A DNA stretch of 64,000 bases. Origin: JABSSA01 sp039984715 (GTDB lineage: Bacteria > Pseudomonadota > Alphaproteobacteria > Rhodobacterales > Rhodobacteraceae). Positions 42,617-51,407 of the stretch are shown piece after piece (position 1 is the stretch's first letter; each line of letters opens with the position of its first letter). Under the pieces are notes generated by a model, which had not been told where the DNA came from, searched no databases, and saw nothing but the letters and a program-made list of their open reading frames with translations. The stretch spans positions 1-64,000 of the forward strand of contig JBDWUA010000020.1 of assembly GCA_039984715.1 (NCBI GenBank), written 5' to 3'. Made by a program: the position numbers and the translations under genes.

Positions 42617-43914
42617 ATGCGGTCGACTTTCCACCGTCTCTCTGGGTTGATACGGCCCCGCCGCGTAATCTTGCCCCGTCTTTCAGCGGCTTGGGTGAAA
42701 CAGATGTCGCGGTAATTGGCGCAGGGTTCACTGGCTTGTCGGCGGCCATCGAAATCGCGCGCGGCGGTGGAAACGTCACGGTGTTGGAAGGCAAAGCCGT
42801 CGGTTGGGGCGCATCGGGGCGCAACAACGGCCAGGTCATCCCGATCCTGACATCCGCAGAGCCGGATGTTTGGGTCAAACGCTACGGCGCGGCGGGCAAA
42901 CGCATGGTCAACCTGATCGGCAATTCCGCCGAAATCCTGTTTGATCTGGTTCGCGAATTCAACATAGAGGCTGAGGCCGAACAAACCGGCTGGTTACAAC
43001 CCGCACACAGCCCCGGCCGTGTGCCGCTGGTTCAAAAACGGGTTGATACGTGGCAACGCTTTGGCTTTCCGGCCGAAATAAAATCCGCTGACGAAACTCG
43101 CGACATGCTAGGTTCGGATTTCTGGTATGGTGGCATGTTCAATCCCACGGGTGGGCACATCAATCCTCTGGCATTGGCGCGTGGCATGGCCAAAACTGCG
43201 GAAACCCTAGGTGCCACCGTCCATGAAAACTCTCCCGTAATCAGTTACAAACGCGAGGGCGCACATTGGGTGATCCGCACAAAAACCGGCATATTAAAAG
43301 CGCGCGCCTTAATCCTTGCCACAAACGCCTACACGGGTGAATTGACGCGCGGGCCGGCGCCGCGATTGGCCAAGTCCATCATTCCGGTTTTGAGTTGGCA
43401 AATGGCGACGCAGCCGCTTGGCGATAACCTGCGCCGCAGTATTTTACCTGGGCGGCAAGCGGTGTCAGACACCCGCGGCGATCTGCGATTTTTCCGCTAC
43501 GACGCGCGCAATCGCCTGATTACGGGCGGCGCGGTGATTGGCAATTACAACGTCGCAAACCGCGTGCGCGCCAAAGCTGCGGCAAGTCTGGGCGAGGCGT
43601 TTCCCGACCTTGGTGTACCCGACATGACGCATATCTGGTCCGGTTACATCGGTATGAATTGGGATCGCTTCCCGCGTGTCCATAAACTTGGCCCCGATGG
43701 CTATGCATGGATCGGATGTAACGGGCGTGGTGTCGCATTGGGAACGGCGCTTGGCCGCGAACTGGGGCGCGCGGCAATCGGCGTGGCCCACACCAATCTT
43801 GCCCTACCCTTTACAGACCCCAAACCATTTCCCGCACACAGCATCACGCGCCGTGTTGCCCCCACGTATCTCACGTGGCTCAAACGCCAAGACCAACGCG
43901 AACCCAAAACATAA
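42613..43914 (+). CDS. DAO-type FAD-dependent amine/amino-acid oxidoreductase
   Basis: A 433-residue flavoprotein of the glycine oxidase/D-amino-acid oxidase group. The FAD motif is VAVIGAGFTGLSAAIEIAR, followed by VLEGKAVGWGASGRNNGQVI, which resembles gamma-glutamylputrescine oxidase PuuB and relatives. The C-terminal WIGCNGRGVALGTALGRELG is the second FAD contact. GTG is the only start that fits, and it overlaps the PLP enzyme stop. It probably oxidises a C-N bond of a pathway intermediate. The substrate is unknown. Confidence 0.85.
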   Translation: MNAVDFPPSLWVDTAPPRNLAPSFSGLGETDVAVIGAGFTGLSAAIEIARGGGNVTVLEGKAVGWGASGRNNGQVIPILTSAEPDVWVKRYGAAGKRMVNLIGNSAEILFDLVREFNIEAEAEQTGWLQPAHSPGRVPLVQKRVDTWQRFGFPAEIKSADETRDMLGSDFWYGGMFNPTGGHINPLALARGMAKTAETLGATVHENSPVISYKREGAHWVIRTKTGILKARALILATNAYTGELTRGPAPRLAKSIIPVLSWQMATQPLGDNLRRSILPGRQAVSDTRGDLRFFRYDARNRLITGGAVIGNYNVANRVRAKAAASLGEAFPDLGVPDMTHIWSGYIGMNWDRFPRVHKLGPDGYAWIGCNGRGVALGTALGRELGRAAIGVAHTNLALPFTDPKPFPAHSITRRVAPTYLTWLKRQDQREPKT

Positions 43915-43923
43915 GGACACCAG

Positions 43924-44433
43924 ATGAGCACTGAAAAAACCGCACCATCCGGAACAGATATCCACGACGTGCCAATCCTTGTGCGCCGCAAAATAGAAGC
44001 GATGATCCTCAAGCATGTCCTAGAGGTCATCACAGACCGAACCGATCGCGCAGAAGCAGAAGCCGTCATCGGCGAGGCCTGTTCGCGTTCCGCGATTGAG
44101 CAAGGGAAACAACTGGCCGAAACGTTGGGCCGCACACCTGGTTTCGCGGATTTCGCCGCGATCCAGCCCAATTGGACCCGCGAGGATGCTTTGGAAATCG
44201 AAACGCTGGAAGTCAGTGAAGAAAAGTTCGATTTCAACGTCACCCGCTGCCGCTATTCCGAAGCGTACAAGGAAATGGGGTTGGGCGATATTGGCCACCT
44301 TTTATCGTGTAACCGCGATGGAGATTTCTGCATCGGGTACAACCCTGACATGGAATTGATCCGCACTCAAACTTTGATGAAAGGCGCCTCACATTGCGAC
44401 TTTCGTTATCGTATGAAAACCAAAAAGGATTAA
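43924..44433 (+). CDS. L-2-amino-thiazoline-4-carboxylate (ATC) hydrolase family protein
   Basis: 169 residues. The family's C-terminal pattern is clear: VTRCRYSEAYKEMGLGDIGHLLSC, RDGDFCIGYNPDMELIRTQT and LMKGASHCDFRYRMK. The founding member opens the ring of ATC to N-carbamoyl-L-cysteine; many homologues have no known substrate. AAGGA is 6 bases before the ATG. It sits directly before an M20 amidohydrolase. This echoes the known ATC route, in which a carbamoylase of the M20 type releases cysteine. Whether this protein uses ATC itself is inference. Confidence 0.8.
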   Translation: MSTEKTAPSGTDIHDVPILVRRKIEAMILKHVLEVITDRTDRAEAEAVIGEACSRSAIEQGKQLAETLGRTPGFADFAAIQPNWTREDALEIETLEVSEEKFDFNVTRCRYSEAYKEMGLGDIGHLLSCNRDGDFCIGYNPDMELIRTQTLMKGASHCDFRYRMKTKKD

Positions 44434-44436
44434 GAT

Positions 44437-45606
44437 ATGGCCGTTGAAAACTGGGTCGCGCAGCAAATCGAGTCTCTGACGGCCTTTCGCCATGATCTTC
44501 ATCAGAATCCGGAATTGCTGTATGATTTGCCGCGTACGGCCAAGACGGTTGCCGACGCATTGCGCGCGGCTGGCGTGGACGAGGTGGTTGAGGGCATCGG
44601 GCGCACAGGCGTTGTTGGTGTTATCCATGGGCAAACCAACACATCGGGCCGCATGATCGGCCTGCGTGCGGATATGGACGCGTTGCCGATCCATGAAGCC
44701 AGCGACAAACCTTGGGCCTCCAAAGTGGATGGCATAATGCATGCCTGCGGACACGACGGGCACACAACCATGTTGCTTGGGGCTGCCCGCCAACTGGTTG
44801 AAAGCCGCGCGTTTGACGGCACGGTGATCGTGATTTTCCAACCCGCCGAAGAGGGCGGCGCAGGCGCAAAGGCGATGATTGACGATGGCCTTTTCACCCG
44901 CTGGCCTTGTGATGAAGTGTACGGCATGCACAACCAACCCAATCTACCTGTGGGCACGTTCGCAACCGCACCAGGCCCGATTATGGGGTCCGTTGATGAG
45001 ATCAAAATCACCATCGAGGGGCGAGGCGGTCACGCGGCCCGACCGGACGAAACCATTGACACCTTTCCAATCGCGGCCGCCGTGATCCAGGCGATCCAAA
45101 CCATCACATCACGCACCCTTGATCCGATGGAAAGCGCCGTTGTGTCCCTTTGTACCATTCATTCTGGCAACGCCTTTAACGTGATCCCTCAAGCGATGGA
45201 AATCACCGGCACCGTGCGTACATTACGCGAAGACATCCGCAGCCACATCGAGGCCCAGCTTGCCGCAATGGTACCCAATATCGCGGCGGGGTTTGGTGCT
45301 ACGGGAACACTTGAATATATCCGCATGTACCCTGTCACCGTTAACCACGAACGCGAAACGCTGCTTGCCGCTGCCGCCGCGCAAGAGGTCGCAGGGATGG
45401 AAAACGTCTCGCTTGATATGCCCCCGGTTTTGGGTGGTGAAGATTTTTCGTTCATGTTGAACGACGTGCCCGGAGCGATGATCAACGTGGGCAACGGACC
45501 ATCTGCGGCGTTGCACCATCCGGCCTATGATTTTAACGATGACGTCATAGCATGGGGCTGTTCCTACTGGACAACTTTGGTCCGTCAACGCCTGCCTGCC
45601 GCATAA
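44437..45606 (+). CDS. M20 family amidohydrolase (hippurate hydrolase/aminoacylase-like)
   Basis: A 389-residue metal-dependent amidohydrolase. Metal-binding motifs are GLRADMDALPIHE, MHACGHDGHTTMLLGAA and QPAEEGGAGAKAMIDDG. The dimerisation-domain GRGGHAARPDETID follows, and the last ligand is in LGGEDFSFM. It resembles HipO/N-acyl-amino-acid amidohydrolases more than the N-carbamoylases. Only 3 bases separate it from the ATC-hydrolase-like gene. It is the last intact gene of the ABC operon and probably releases the free amino acid. Confidence 0.9.
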   Translation: MAVENWVAQQIESLTAFRHDLHQNPELLYDLPRTAKTVADALRAAGVDEVVEGIGRTGVVGVIHGQTNTSGRMIGLRADMDALPIHEASDKPWASKVDGIMHACGHDGHTTMLLGAARQLVESRAFDGTVIVIFQPAEEGGAGAKAMIDDGLFTRWPCDEVYGMHNQPNLPVGTFATAPGPIMGSVDEIKITIEGRGGHAARPDETIDTFPIAAAVIQAIQTITSRTLDPMESAVVSLCTIHSGNAFNVIPQAMEITGTVRTLREDIRSHIEAQLAAMVPNIAAGFGATGTLEYIRMYPVTVNHERETLLAAAAAQEVAGMENVSLDMPPVLGGEDFSFMLNDVPGAMINVGNGPSAALHHPAYDFNDDVIAWGCSYWTTLVRQRLPAA

Positions 45607-45644
45607 ACGACTATCAGAGCATTTGTATTGACGGAGACACCAGA

Positions 45645-46518
45645 ACGACGACGGTTCTGGGCCGTATCGCGGATGATTTTACGGGTGCGACTGACTTGGC
45701 AGGATTGCTGGCACGCAGCGGGTTCCCGGAGTCTTTGCGGATCGGTGTGCCAGACTCAGCACCTGCAAACACCGGCCCGTTTGAATTCATCGCCTTAAAT
45801 ATTCGCACAGCAACCGTTGATGATGCGGTCATGCAGACACGCGCAGCGCTGCAATGGTTGCGCTAAGCAGGGGCGCAACGTTTCATTTGGAAATACTGTT
45901 CCACCTTTGACAGCACGGACACTGGCAATATCGGGCCCGTCGCAGAGGCCTTGATGGTAGATCTTGGCGCAGATCAGACGATTTATTGCCCTGCCCTCCC
46001 CGAAAACGGGCGTTCGGCTTTCAGGGGGCTACTTGTTTGTCGAACAGCAGCCTCTTTCGGAAAGCCCGATGAAGGATCGTCCGCTGACGCCCATGCGCGA
46101 CAGCAATCTGATGCGCCTGTTAGCCCCACAGGTAAAATCCCCCGTGGGCTTGGCCGACTGTGCAACCAGCGCACAGGGCGCGCCTGCCCTTCGCGCTAAA
46201 TTCGATGCGTTAAAGGTCGACGGAATCGCGCATATCGCCGTCGATGTCGTCGCCAATGAAGACCTCAGCATCATCGCGCAGGTCTGCCGCGATTGGCCGT
46301 TTCTGACGGGTGAATCCGCCATCGCGATGTGGCTTACCGACCAAGAACTAAATTATGCCCCCTCATCTATGCAACGGCAGACCCATGCAGCGAAAAGACT
46401 GCGCAAAAAATCGCTGGGCGCTGCGCGCGCGGCCATCTTCCGATCTTCGATGACACAGTGGCGAATTCAGATATATCGCGCCGTTGCAATGCGCACCAAC
46501 AGGTCTCTCTCACGTTAG
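45645..46518 (+). pseudogene. otnK: Decayed 3-oxo-tetronate kinase (otnK, DUF1537)
   Basis: Pieces of one kinase appear in order: GRIADDFTGATDLAGLLARSGFP, then an in-frame TAA at 45864 after QWLR. The same frame continues with KYCSTFDSTDTGNIGPVAEAL and YCPALPENGRSAF. A shift follows at a G-run near 46023, then FVEQQPLSESPMKDRPLTPMRDSN. Later sequence (near SRRCNAHQQ) lies in yet another frame. An ACG stands where an ATG would be expected. About a third of the C-terminus is missing. The intact enzyme phosphorylates 3-oxo-tetronate sugar acids. Confidence 0.8.
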
Positions 46519-47033
46519 GCGACTTGCCTATCTAGGCTCGACGCTTCGTCAATCCACTTTAGTATCTCAGATGCGTACGGCTCTAGTTTGATTGCTTCAG
46601 AACCCGCAAAAACTTGGAACGCATCAAAATTCAGCCGGTTCACACCGACAAGGACCGGGATGTCGCGAGAAATCGCTTCCGCAATCACTGTTCGAAACCC
46701 ACGACCTTCGGCTTCATGTTTGCCAAATTTATTGATGATCAAGACATCTGCACCGTTCTCAAGTTGTAAGACAACAAGTCCGACTGCGGTTTCTAATGCG
46801 TTTGGATCCAACCTGCACCCTTTCGAGGCTTTACCAAGATCTTGTGAGACCCGAAGCGTCGGACCGCCTGGCAAAACCTTGACGTCCATATCACATGGTC
46901 CGCCATCACGTTCCGTATTGATCTGAACCGTTCCGCATGTGCGATATCCTTTCGATCCGAGTGTCTCTGCGATGCCAAACAAAAGGAGATCCGTGTCCCC
47001 CCTGCCAGGTGCCATTGTGTAAGCGATTTTCAC
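46515..47033 (-). CDS. DUF2478 family protein (molybdenum-linked)
   Basis: About 172 residues. MKIAYTMAPGRGDTDLLLFGIAE resembles a nucleotide-binding start. GPCDMDVKVLPGG, then DVLIINKFGKHEAEGRGFR, suggest the P-loop-like DUF2478 family seen beside molybdate and nitrate reductase genes. The GTG start at 47033 has AGAGGA six bases upstream; an earlier GTG at 47048 is possible. It is the last gene of the nar/moe array, so a role in molybdenum cofactor supply is likely but unproved. Confidence 0.78.
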   Translation of the reverse strand: MKIAYTMAPGRGDTDLLLFGIAETLGSKGYRTCGTVQINTERDGGPCDMDVKVLPGGPTLRVSQDLGKASKGCRLDPNALETAVGLVVLQLENGADVLIINKFGKHEAEGRGFRTVIAEAISRDIPVLVGVNRLNFDAFQVFAGSEAIKLEPYASEILKWIDEASSLDRQVA

Positions 47034-47051
47034 TTTGTGTCCTCTCACTCT

Positions 47052-48323
47052 CTAAAAAGGTTGAAACTCAACCAAAGCCCCGGATGGTAAACCTTCGGTT
47101 TCAGCTGGAATGAACAGCATGCCGTCCATGTTTGGAAGCCGCGCGACCCTGCCCGAATGCGTTGAGCTATTGAATTGCACTATTTCGCGCCCTTCCCCGT
47201 CAAAGCCGGACAGTTGAGCGAGCCGCAGTTCACATCGGCCCGGCTTGTGGTGAAGCTCATTTGCGAGAACCACATGCCTTCGTTGCGTTTTATCTTCTGA
47301 TTGTCCGGTCAACGCTTTGCAAACGGTCGTGCCAAAAAGCTGCCAAGTGACAAATGCAGACAACGGGTTTCCGGGTAGACCAAGCCAATGGGTCTGCCCG
47401 AGCTTGCCAAAAGAGACCGGCTTGCCCGGCTTAAGGGCGACACCGCTAAACGCGATTTCAGCCCCTAAATCCATCATGGCTGGCTGGACATGATCTTCCT
47501 CACCAACCGAAATTCCGCCCGTTGTCACGATAAGATCATTCTTTCTGGCAAGGGTTGCAATCTGAGACGTAAGCAACTGTCGCGTGTCACCCGCCATGTG
47601 GACGCCAGTAAGGGTGACCGGATGTTCCAACATTGCGGCACAAATCGTGGGCGTATTCACGTCCCAGATGCCTGCAGGACCCAAAGTTGATCCAGCTTGT
47701 TTCACCTCATCGCCAGTCACCAATAGTGCGACTTTGATATTTCTGCACACCTGCACCGTGGCCTTGCCTGCTGCTGCACAGACAGCGATGTCGCGGGCGG
47801 TCAATCGTCGACCCATTGGCACGATCATCTGGCCTCGTTGCATATCCTCACCCGTGCGTCGGACGTGCGTGCCGGGCTTGACTTTGCGTCTGATAACAAT
47901 CGTGCCACCCGTGCGCTGCACATCTTCTTGCATGACAACAGCGTCCGCGCCGGCCGGTATCATGGCACCGGTGAAAATTTGAATAGCTGTGGTTTTGGAT
48001 ACGTCTGATGCGCTGCTCTGCCCTGCGGCGATACGGTCTGTCACGTCGAGTTGCCAGGGTCCGTCACCCTCAAGCCCGCCCGTATTGATCGCATAGCCAT
48101 CCATTGCAGAATTATCGAATGGCGGCACCATACCGCCGCATCGAACCGAAAATTTCAAAACCCGTCCCGGCGCGGCGGCAAGTGGTATGTCCTCCGTTTC
48201 TTCGATTGGCACGGTCTTGGCCGCGATCAAATCAAACGCAGCGTTTAGATTGATAAGACCCTGCTTATGGACATGCGCATCACAGCCGCAGCTTGGTGCC
48301 TCGATTTTCTGAAGAGTTGTCAT
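47052..48323 (-). CDS. moeA: Molybdopterin molybdenumtransferase MoeA
   Basis: About 423 residues. It inserts molybdenum into adenylylated molybdopterin, the last common step to the cofactor needed by NarG. MoeA motifs: FDNSAMDGYAI, FTGAMIPAGADAVVMQED, LIVTTGGISVGEEDHV and WLGLPGNPLSAFV. AGGAGG lies 8 bases before the ATG, which overlaps the carbonic anhydrase stop (ATGA). The first ~25 residues (EAPSCGCDAHVHKQGL) are unlike ordinary MoeA and carry a Cys/His cluster. Confidence 0.93.
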   Translation of the reverse strand: MTTLQKIEAPSCGCDAHVHKQGLINLNAAFDLIAAKTVPIEETEDIPLAAAPGRVLKFSVRCGGMVPPFDNSAMDGYAINTGGLEGDGPWQLDVTDRIAAGQSSASDVSKTTAIQIFTGAMIPAGADAVVMQEDVQRTGGTIVIRRKVKPGTHVRRTGEDMQRGQMIVPMGRRLTARDIAVCAAAGKATVQVCRNIKVALLVTGDEVKQAGSTLGPAGIWDVNTPTICAAMLEHPVTLTGVHMAGDTRQLLTSQIATLARKNDLIVTTGGISVGEEDHVQPAMMDLGAEIAFSGVALKPGKPVSFGKLGQTHWLGLPGNPLSAFVTWQLFGTTVCKALTGQSEDKTQRRHVVLANELHHKPGRCELRLAQLSGFDGEGREIVQFNSSTHSGRVARLPNMDGMLFIPAETEGLPSGALVEFQPF

Positions 48324-48946
48324 TGTGCGGCCTCCTGTTTGAAATGACCGGGCCCAACCGAGCAATCTAAGTCGCGCAGATGGCCATCTTTCAAGCCATA
48401 GATCAGCCCATGAACGCGGATGTTCGTGGCACCCCGCCATGCACGTTGCAAAATTGGGGTTTCAGCGACACGGCGCACACCTTCGATAACATTAAATTCG
48501 GCAAGCTTGTCCCTGCGCGCTTCGGCCCCATTTTCTTGCGCAAGATCGACCGCATAGGCGCGCGCGAGGCGTCGAATCGGCTCTAACCAATGATCTGCAA
48601 GGCCGTGCGGAAGGTCTTCTGTGGCCGCTTTGACACCACCGCAACCATAGTGTCCGCAAACAATGATTTCGCGGATCTTGAGCGTTTCGACAGCAAATTC
48701 CAGCGCTGAAAGCATATTCATGTCCGAAGAATGTATGACATTTGCCACATTGCGGTGCACGAAGACTTCACCGGGGTCCAGACCGGCCACTACGTTAGCT
48801 GGAACTCTGCTATCTGAGCACCCGATCCAAAAGAACTCAGGCTTCTGCTGACTTGCCAGCCGCGAGAAATACGTCGGTTCCGACATTACTTTTGCATCGG
48901 CCCAGACACCATTACGGGAGAGGAGATCAGCGAGCATTGTCTTCAT
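48320..48946 (-). CDS. Beta-class carbonic anhydrase
   Basis: A 208-residue zinc enzyme interconverting CO2 and bicarbonate. The ligands and catalytic dyad are all present: C43-x-D45-x-R47 in GCSDSRVPAN, then H99 and C102 in CGHYGCGGVKAA. Its start overlaps the truncated hemerythrin-like gene by 20 bases and its stop overlaps moeA. It is therefore embedded in the nitrate-respiration operon. A role in pH or bicarbonate balance during nitrate respiration is inferred from position only. Confidence 0.94.
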   Translation of the reverse strand: MKTMLADLLSRNGVWADAKVMSEPTYFSRLASQQKPEFFWIGCSDSRVPANVVAGLDPGEVFVHRNVANVIHSSDMNMLSALEFAVETLKIREIIVCGHYGCGGVKAATEDLPHGLADHWLEPIRRLARAYAVDLAQENGAEARRDKLAEFNVIEGVRRVAETPILQRAWRGATNIRVHGLIYGLKDGHLRDLDCSVGPGHFKQEAAQ

Positions 48947-49169
48947 CGTGCATCAAAAGTGCCAGTTCATTTGTGAGAAAGGTGGTTGCTTCAAGCAAAT
49001 CTGGTTTTTCAGGTTTTGGTTCTGAAGCACTGCGCATCATAGTTTCTGCATCGGTCTTAACCCGCATATGATCTTCAGTAATAAATTCGAGCGGGTCTTC
49101 CATCAGCATCATGTCAGTCGCCTGATGGTAGGGATCGTCCAACCGGGCGTTATCCAATTCAGTTTTCAT
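48927..49169 (-). CDS. Truncated hemerythrin-like protein
   Basis: About 80 residues. The segment EDPLEFITEDHMRVKTDAETMM is closely parallel to GKPLEFINEDHMRERQICTML of the adjacent hemerythrin-domain protein. ATTFLTNELALLMHDEDNAR parallels its DAFRFLSKELPLHLRDEEED. It ends there, lacking the second half with the remaining iron-binding histidines. It looks like a duplicated and truncated copy, though a short functional form is possible. GAGGAAA precedes the ATG at 49169. Confidence 0.6.
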   Translation of the reverse strand: MKTELDNARLDDPYHQATDMMLMEDPLEFITEDHMRVKTDAETMMRSASEPKPEKPDLLEATTFLTNELALLMHDEDNAR

Positions 49170-49250
49170 GGCATTTCCTCTATTCCGCACCAGTCATGTG
49201 ATGGCATTCAATTTTTCAAACGGGCCTGAGCGCACGCGCATTAATGTGAC

Positions 49251-49823
49251 TCAGTTGAGACGGGCAGTATCCGACAGGCGGTCAATGCCTCGCCGCTGGC
49301 ACATACCCAGACAGAGCGTTTCTAAATCGCGCTCAGTCAGACGCAGACGAGCGAAGGGCAAAATGATCGCGTTTTCCAAAATGAGATGTCGCCGCGAGTG
49401 CTTTGCAAATGCTTTCAGGCTTTCCCGCTCACGCGCCGTCAGTTCACCGGCGCCATGTCCCAACCTTTCCAGAATGGTAATCACTGGCGGTGTATCTTCT
49501 GCCGCATGCATATGGTCGGATAGCAATCGTGAAACAACTTTGTCGATCTCGTCCTCGGGCGCGCATCTGCGCTGTAACAATGGAAACAAATCTTCCTCTT
49601 CATCCCTAAGGTGAAGAGGAAGCTCCTTACTGAGAAAGCGGAAAGCATCAGTTGCACTTTCCAATGATGGCGTCTTGGCGCCTGCAATCTCATCCAGCAT
49701 TGTGCAAATCTGACGTTCCCGCATATGATCTTCGTTTATGAACTCAAGTGGTTTACCAAGAAGAGCAGTTGCCGTTGGTTTCAGGCAATCCCCTCGAGAT
49801 GTGGTGTTAGACTTTGCGTTCAT
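49251..49823 (-). CDS. Hemerythrin-domain protein
   Basis: 190 residues, mainly helical, with candidate di-iron ligands along four helices: INEDHMRERQICTMLDEI, LPLHLRDEEEDLFPLL, LLSDHMHAAED and FAKHSRRHLILENAIILPFA. The HxxxH...EN..ILP ending is typical of hemerythrin-like proteins of nitrate-respiring bacteria. Likely roles are O2 or NO sensing/binding, or repair of damaged iron centres. AAGGAGG is about 8 bases before the ATG. It lies between the PPIase and its truncated copy. Confidence 0.85.
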   Translation of the reverse strand: MNAKSNTTSRGDCLKPTATALLGKPLEFINEDHMRERQICTMLDEIAGAKTPSLESATDAFRFLSKELPLHLRDEEEDLFPLLQRRCAPEDEIDKVVSRLLSDHMHAAEDTPPVITILERLGHGAGELTARERESLKAFAKHSRRHLILENAIILPFARLRLTERDLETLCLGMCQRRGIDRLSDTARLN

Positions 49824-49841
49824 TGGCCTACCCTCCTTGGG

Positions 49842-50639
49842 CTAGACAGCTTGCAGATCCGCGCCTGTGATCTCCGCGTTCGCTACGAGTTTATCTACAA
49901 ATAATCTGGCCTCACTGGCCCAAGCGGCCTTTTCCATTGCGTCGGCGATTTTCTGACGGACTGTTTCGAACGGCAAAACAGCGCCTAGGGCTACGGCATC
50001 CATGCGGATGATATGCCATCCATGACGTGTCAGAACTGGTTCAGGTGTAATTTGGCCCGTTTTGAGGTGGCGCAGCATAGCTTCAAATTCCGGAACCGTA
50101 TCACCTGGCCCAAGTTGCCCAAGGGCACCGCCGGATGATTTGGACCCGCAATCGCTTTCACGTGCAGCGAGTGCCGCAAAGTTCTTTGGGTCGCCCAATG
50201 CCATTTTCGTCGTAGCAACCGCGCGTTCTTTGGTCTTGTTCTTTACGTCAGTATCACGCGGATCACAGGCGAACAAAATGTGTGACACTTCCCACAACGG
50301 AGGGGCCCTGAACCGTGTAGGGTCGCGCTCCCATTCTGCGTGAATGGCTTCGTCGCCGGGTGCAGAAACGTCGACCTCTGCCTCCAGAAGGCCCCGGATC
50401 AGGGCCTCCTCGTCTGTCTCAAACCGCCCCGGCCCGACTTCTTGACGCTCAGTTGTCATTCCCCGCGCACTTGCCTCCTGAAGCAGTAAGGTACGGATTG
50501 CGACAGCATTTGCCGCCTTGCGCCATGCGATGCCCGGTTTACCAGACGGAGCCTCATGGTTTTGGGTTTCTGCTGCCACGAGGGTGTGCGGTACTTGTTC
50601 ACCATTCACGATAAGATCGGGGAAAAGAGCTGAGTTCAT
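49842..50639 (-). CDS. Parvulin-type peptidyl-prolyl isomerase (NifM-like)
   Basis: About 265 residues. The parvulin domain is in the C-terminal half: LWEVSHILFACDP, SDCGSKSSGGALGQLGPGDTVPEFE and PEPVLTRHGWHIIRMDAV. The N-terminal half is helical, like NifM and SurA-type chaperones. There is no signal peptide, so it acts in the cytoplasm. Start ATG 50639 is preferred over 50645/50648, with GGAG 8 bases upstream. It directly follows narI. Such PPIases recur in nar operons, presumably to assist folding of the nitrate reductase. Confidence 0.9.
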   Translation of the reverse strand: MNSALFPDLIVNGEQVPHTLVAAETQNHEAPSGKPGIAWRKAANAVAIRTLLLQEASARGMTTERQEVGPGRFETDEEALIRGLLEAEVDVSAPGDEAIHAEWERDPTRFRAPPLWEVSHILFACDPRDTDVKNKTKERAVATTKMALGDPKNFAALAARESDCGSKSSGGALGQLGPGDTVPEFEAMLRHLKTGQITPEPVLTRHGWHIIRMDAVALGAVLPFETVRQKIADAMEKAAWASEARLFVDKLVANAEITGADLQAV

Positions 50640-50644
50640 GATCA

Positions 50645-51394
50645 TCACTCCGCAGGGGTTGTTTTTGGATTGGTGCGTTTGGAAAGCGCTTTCTTGCGGC
50701 GGCTTCGCACAATCTGATAACCGGGGCGCAGCAAGAAGCGGACAGGTGCTGCGAAACCGGACACCATGTGAACCAATCGCGTGAACGGGAACAGAATGGT
50801 GATCAGTAAGCCAAGGAAGATATGCGCTTTATAGAGCCAGTGCACATCTACGACCATGGCCCAAGCATTCAGGTTCAGCAAAACGACGCTTTGCGACCAT
50901 GTCATAAAGCGGACCATTTCCGACCCGTCCATATGCTGAAGCGTCAGGAAAATAGTCCCGATACCGATGAAGAGCTGCAACCAGATCAAGACAAGTATGC
51001 CGATGTCAGCGAAGCTTGTGGTTTGCCAGATACGTGGATCAGTAACACGACGGTGGATCAAAATCGACGCACCGATAAGTGCTGCGATCCCCGCCGTACC
51101 GCCAAGAATGACGGCCATCCACTGTTTCAGGGCATACGGAATCTCCAGCGCATCCAAAACCCAGACGGGCGTAAACAAGCCGATCAAGTGACCACCAAAG
51201 ACTGTGATGATTCCGACATGAAACAGGACGGATCCCCACCATAGCTGTTTGCTACGCAACAGTTGGCTCGAAGATGATTTCCAAGTAAACGGGTCACGCT
51301 CGTAACGCGCGATACACCCGACGATCAAGACCGTCAGCGCCACGTAAGGCATGATCCCGAAGATGAGATAGTCGATGTCAAAGTTAGCGAACAT
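50645..51394 (-). CDS. narI: Respiratory nitrate reductase gamma subunit
   Basis: A 249-residue inner-membrane cytochrome b with five hydrophobic segments. LFHVGIITVFGGHLIGLFTP carries His ligands, as does HWLYKAHIFLGLLITILFPFTRLVH near the C-terminus. It takes electrons from quinol and passes them to NarH. It is the fourth gene of narGHJI, 13 bases after narJ. Confidence 0.95.
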   Translation of the reverse strand: MFANFDIDYLIFGIMPYVALTVLIVGCIARYERDPFTWKSSSSQLLRSKQLWWGSVLFHVGIITVFGGHLIGLFTPVWVLDALEIPYALKQWMAVILGGTAGIAALIGASILIHRRVTDPRIWQTTSFADIGILVLIWLQLFIGIGTIFLTLQHMDGSEMVRFMTWSQSVVLLNLNAWAMVVDVHWLYKAHIFLGLLITILFPFTRLVHMVSGFAAPVRFLLRPGYQIVRSRRKKALSKRTNPKTTPAE

Positions 51395-51407
51395 TGCTCT
51401 AGTCTCC

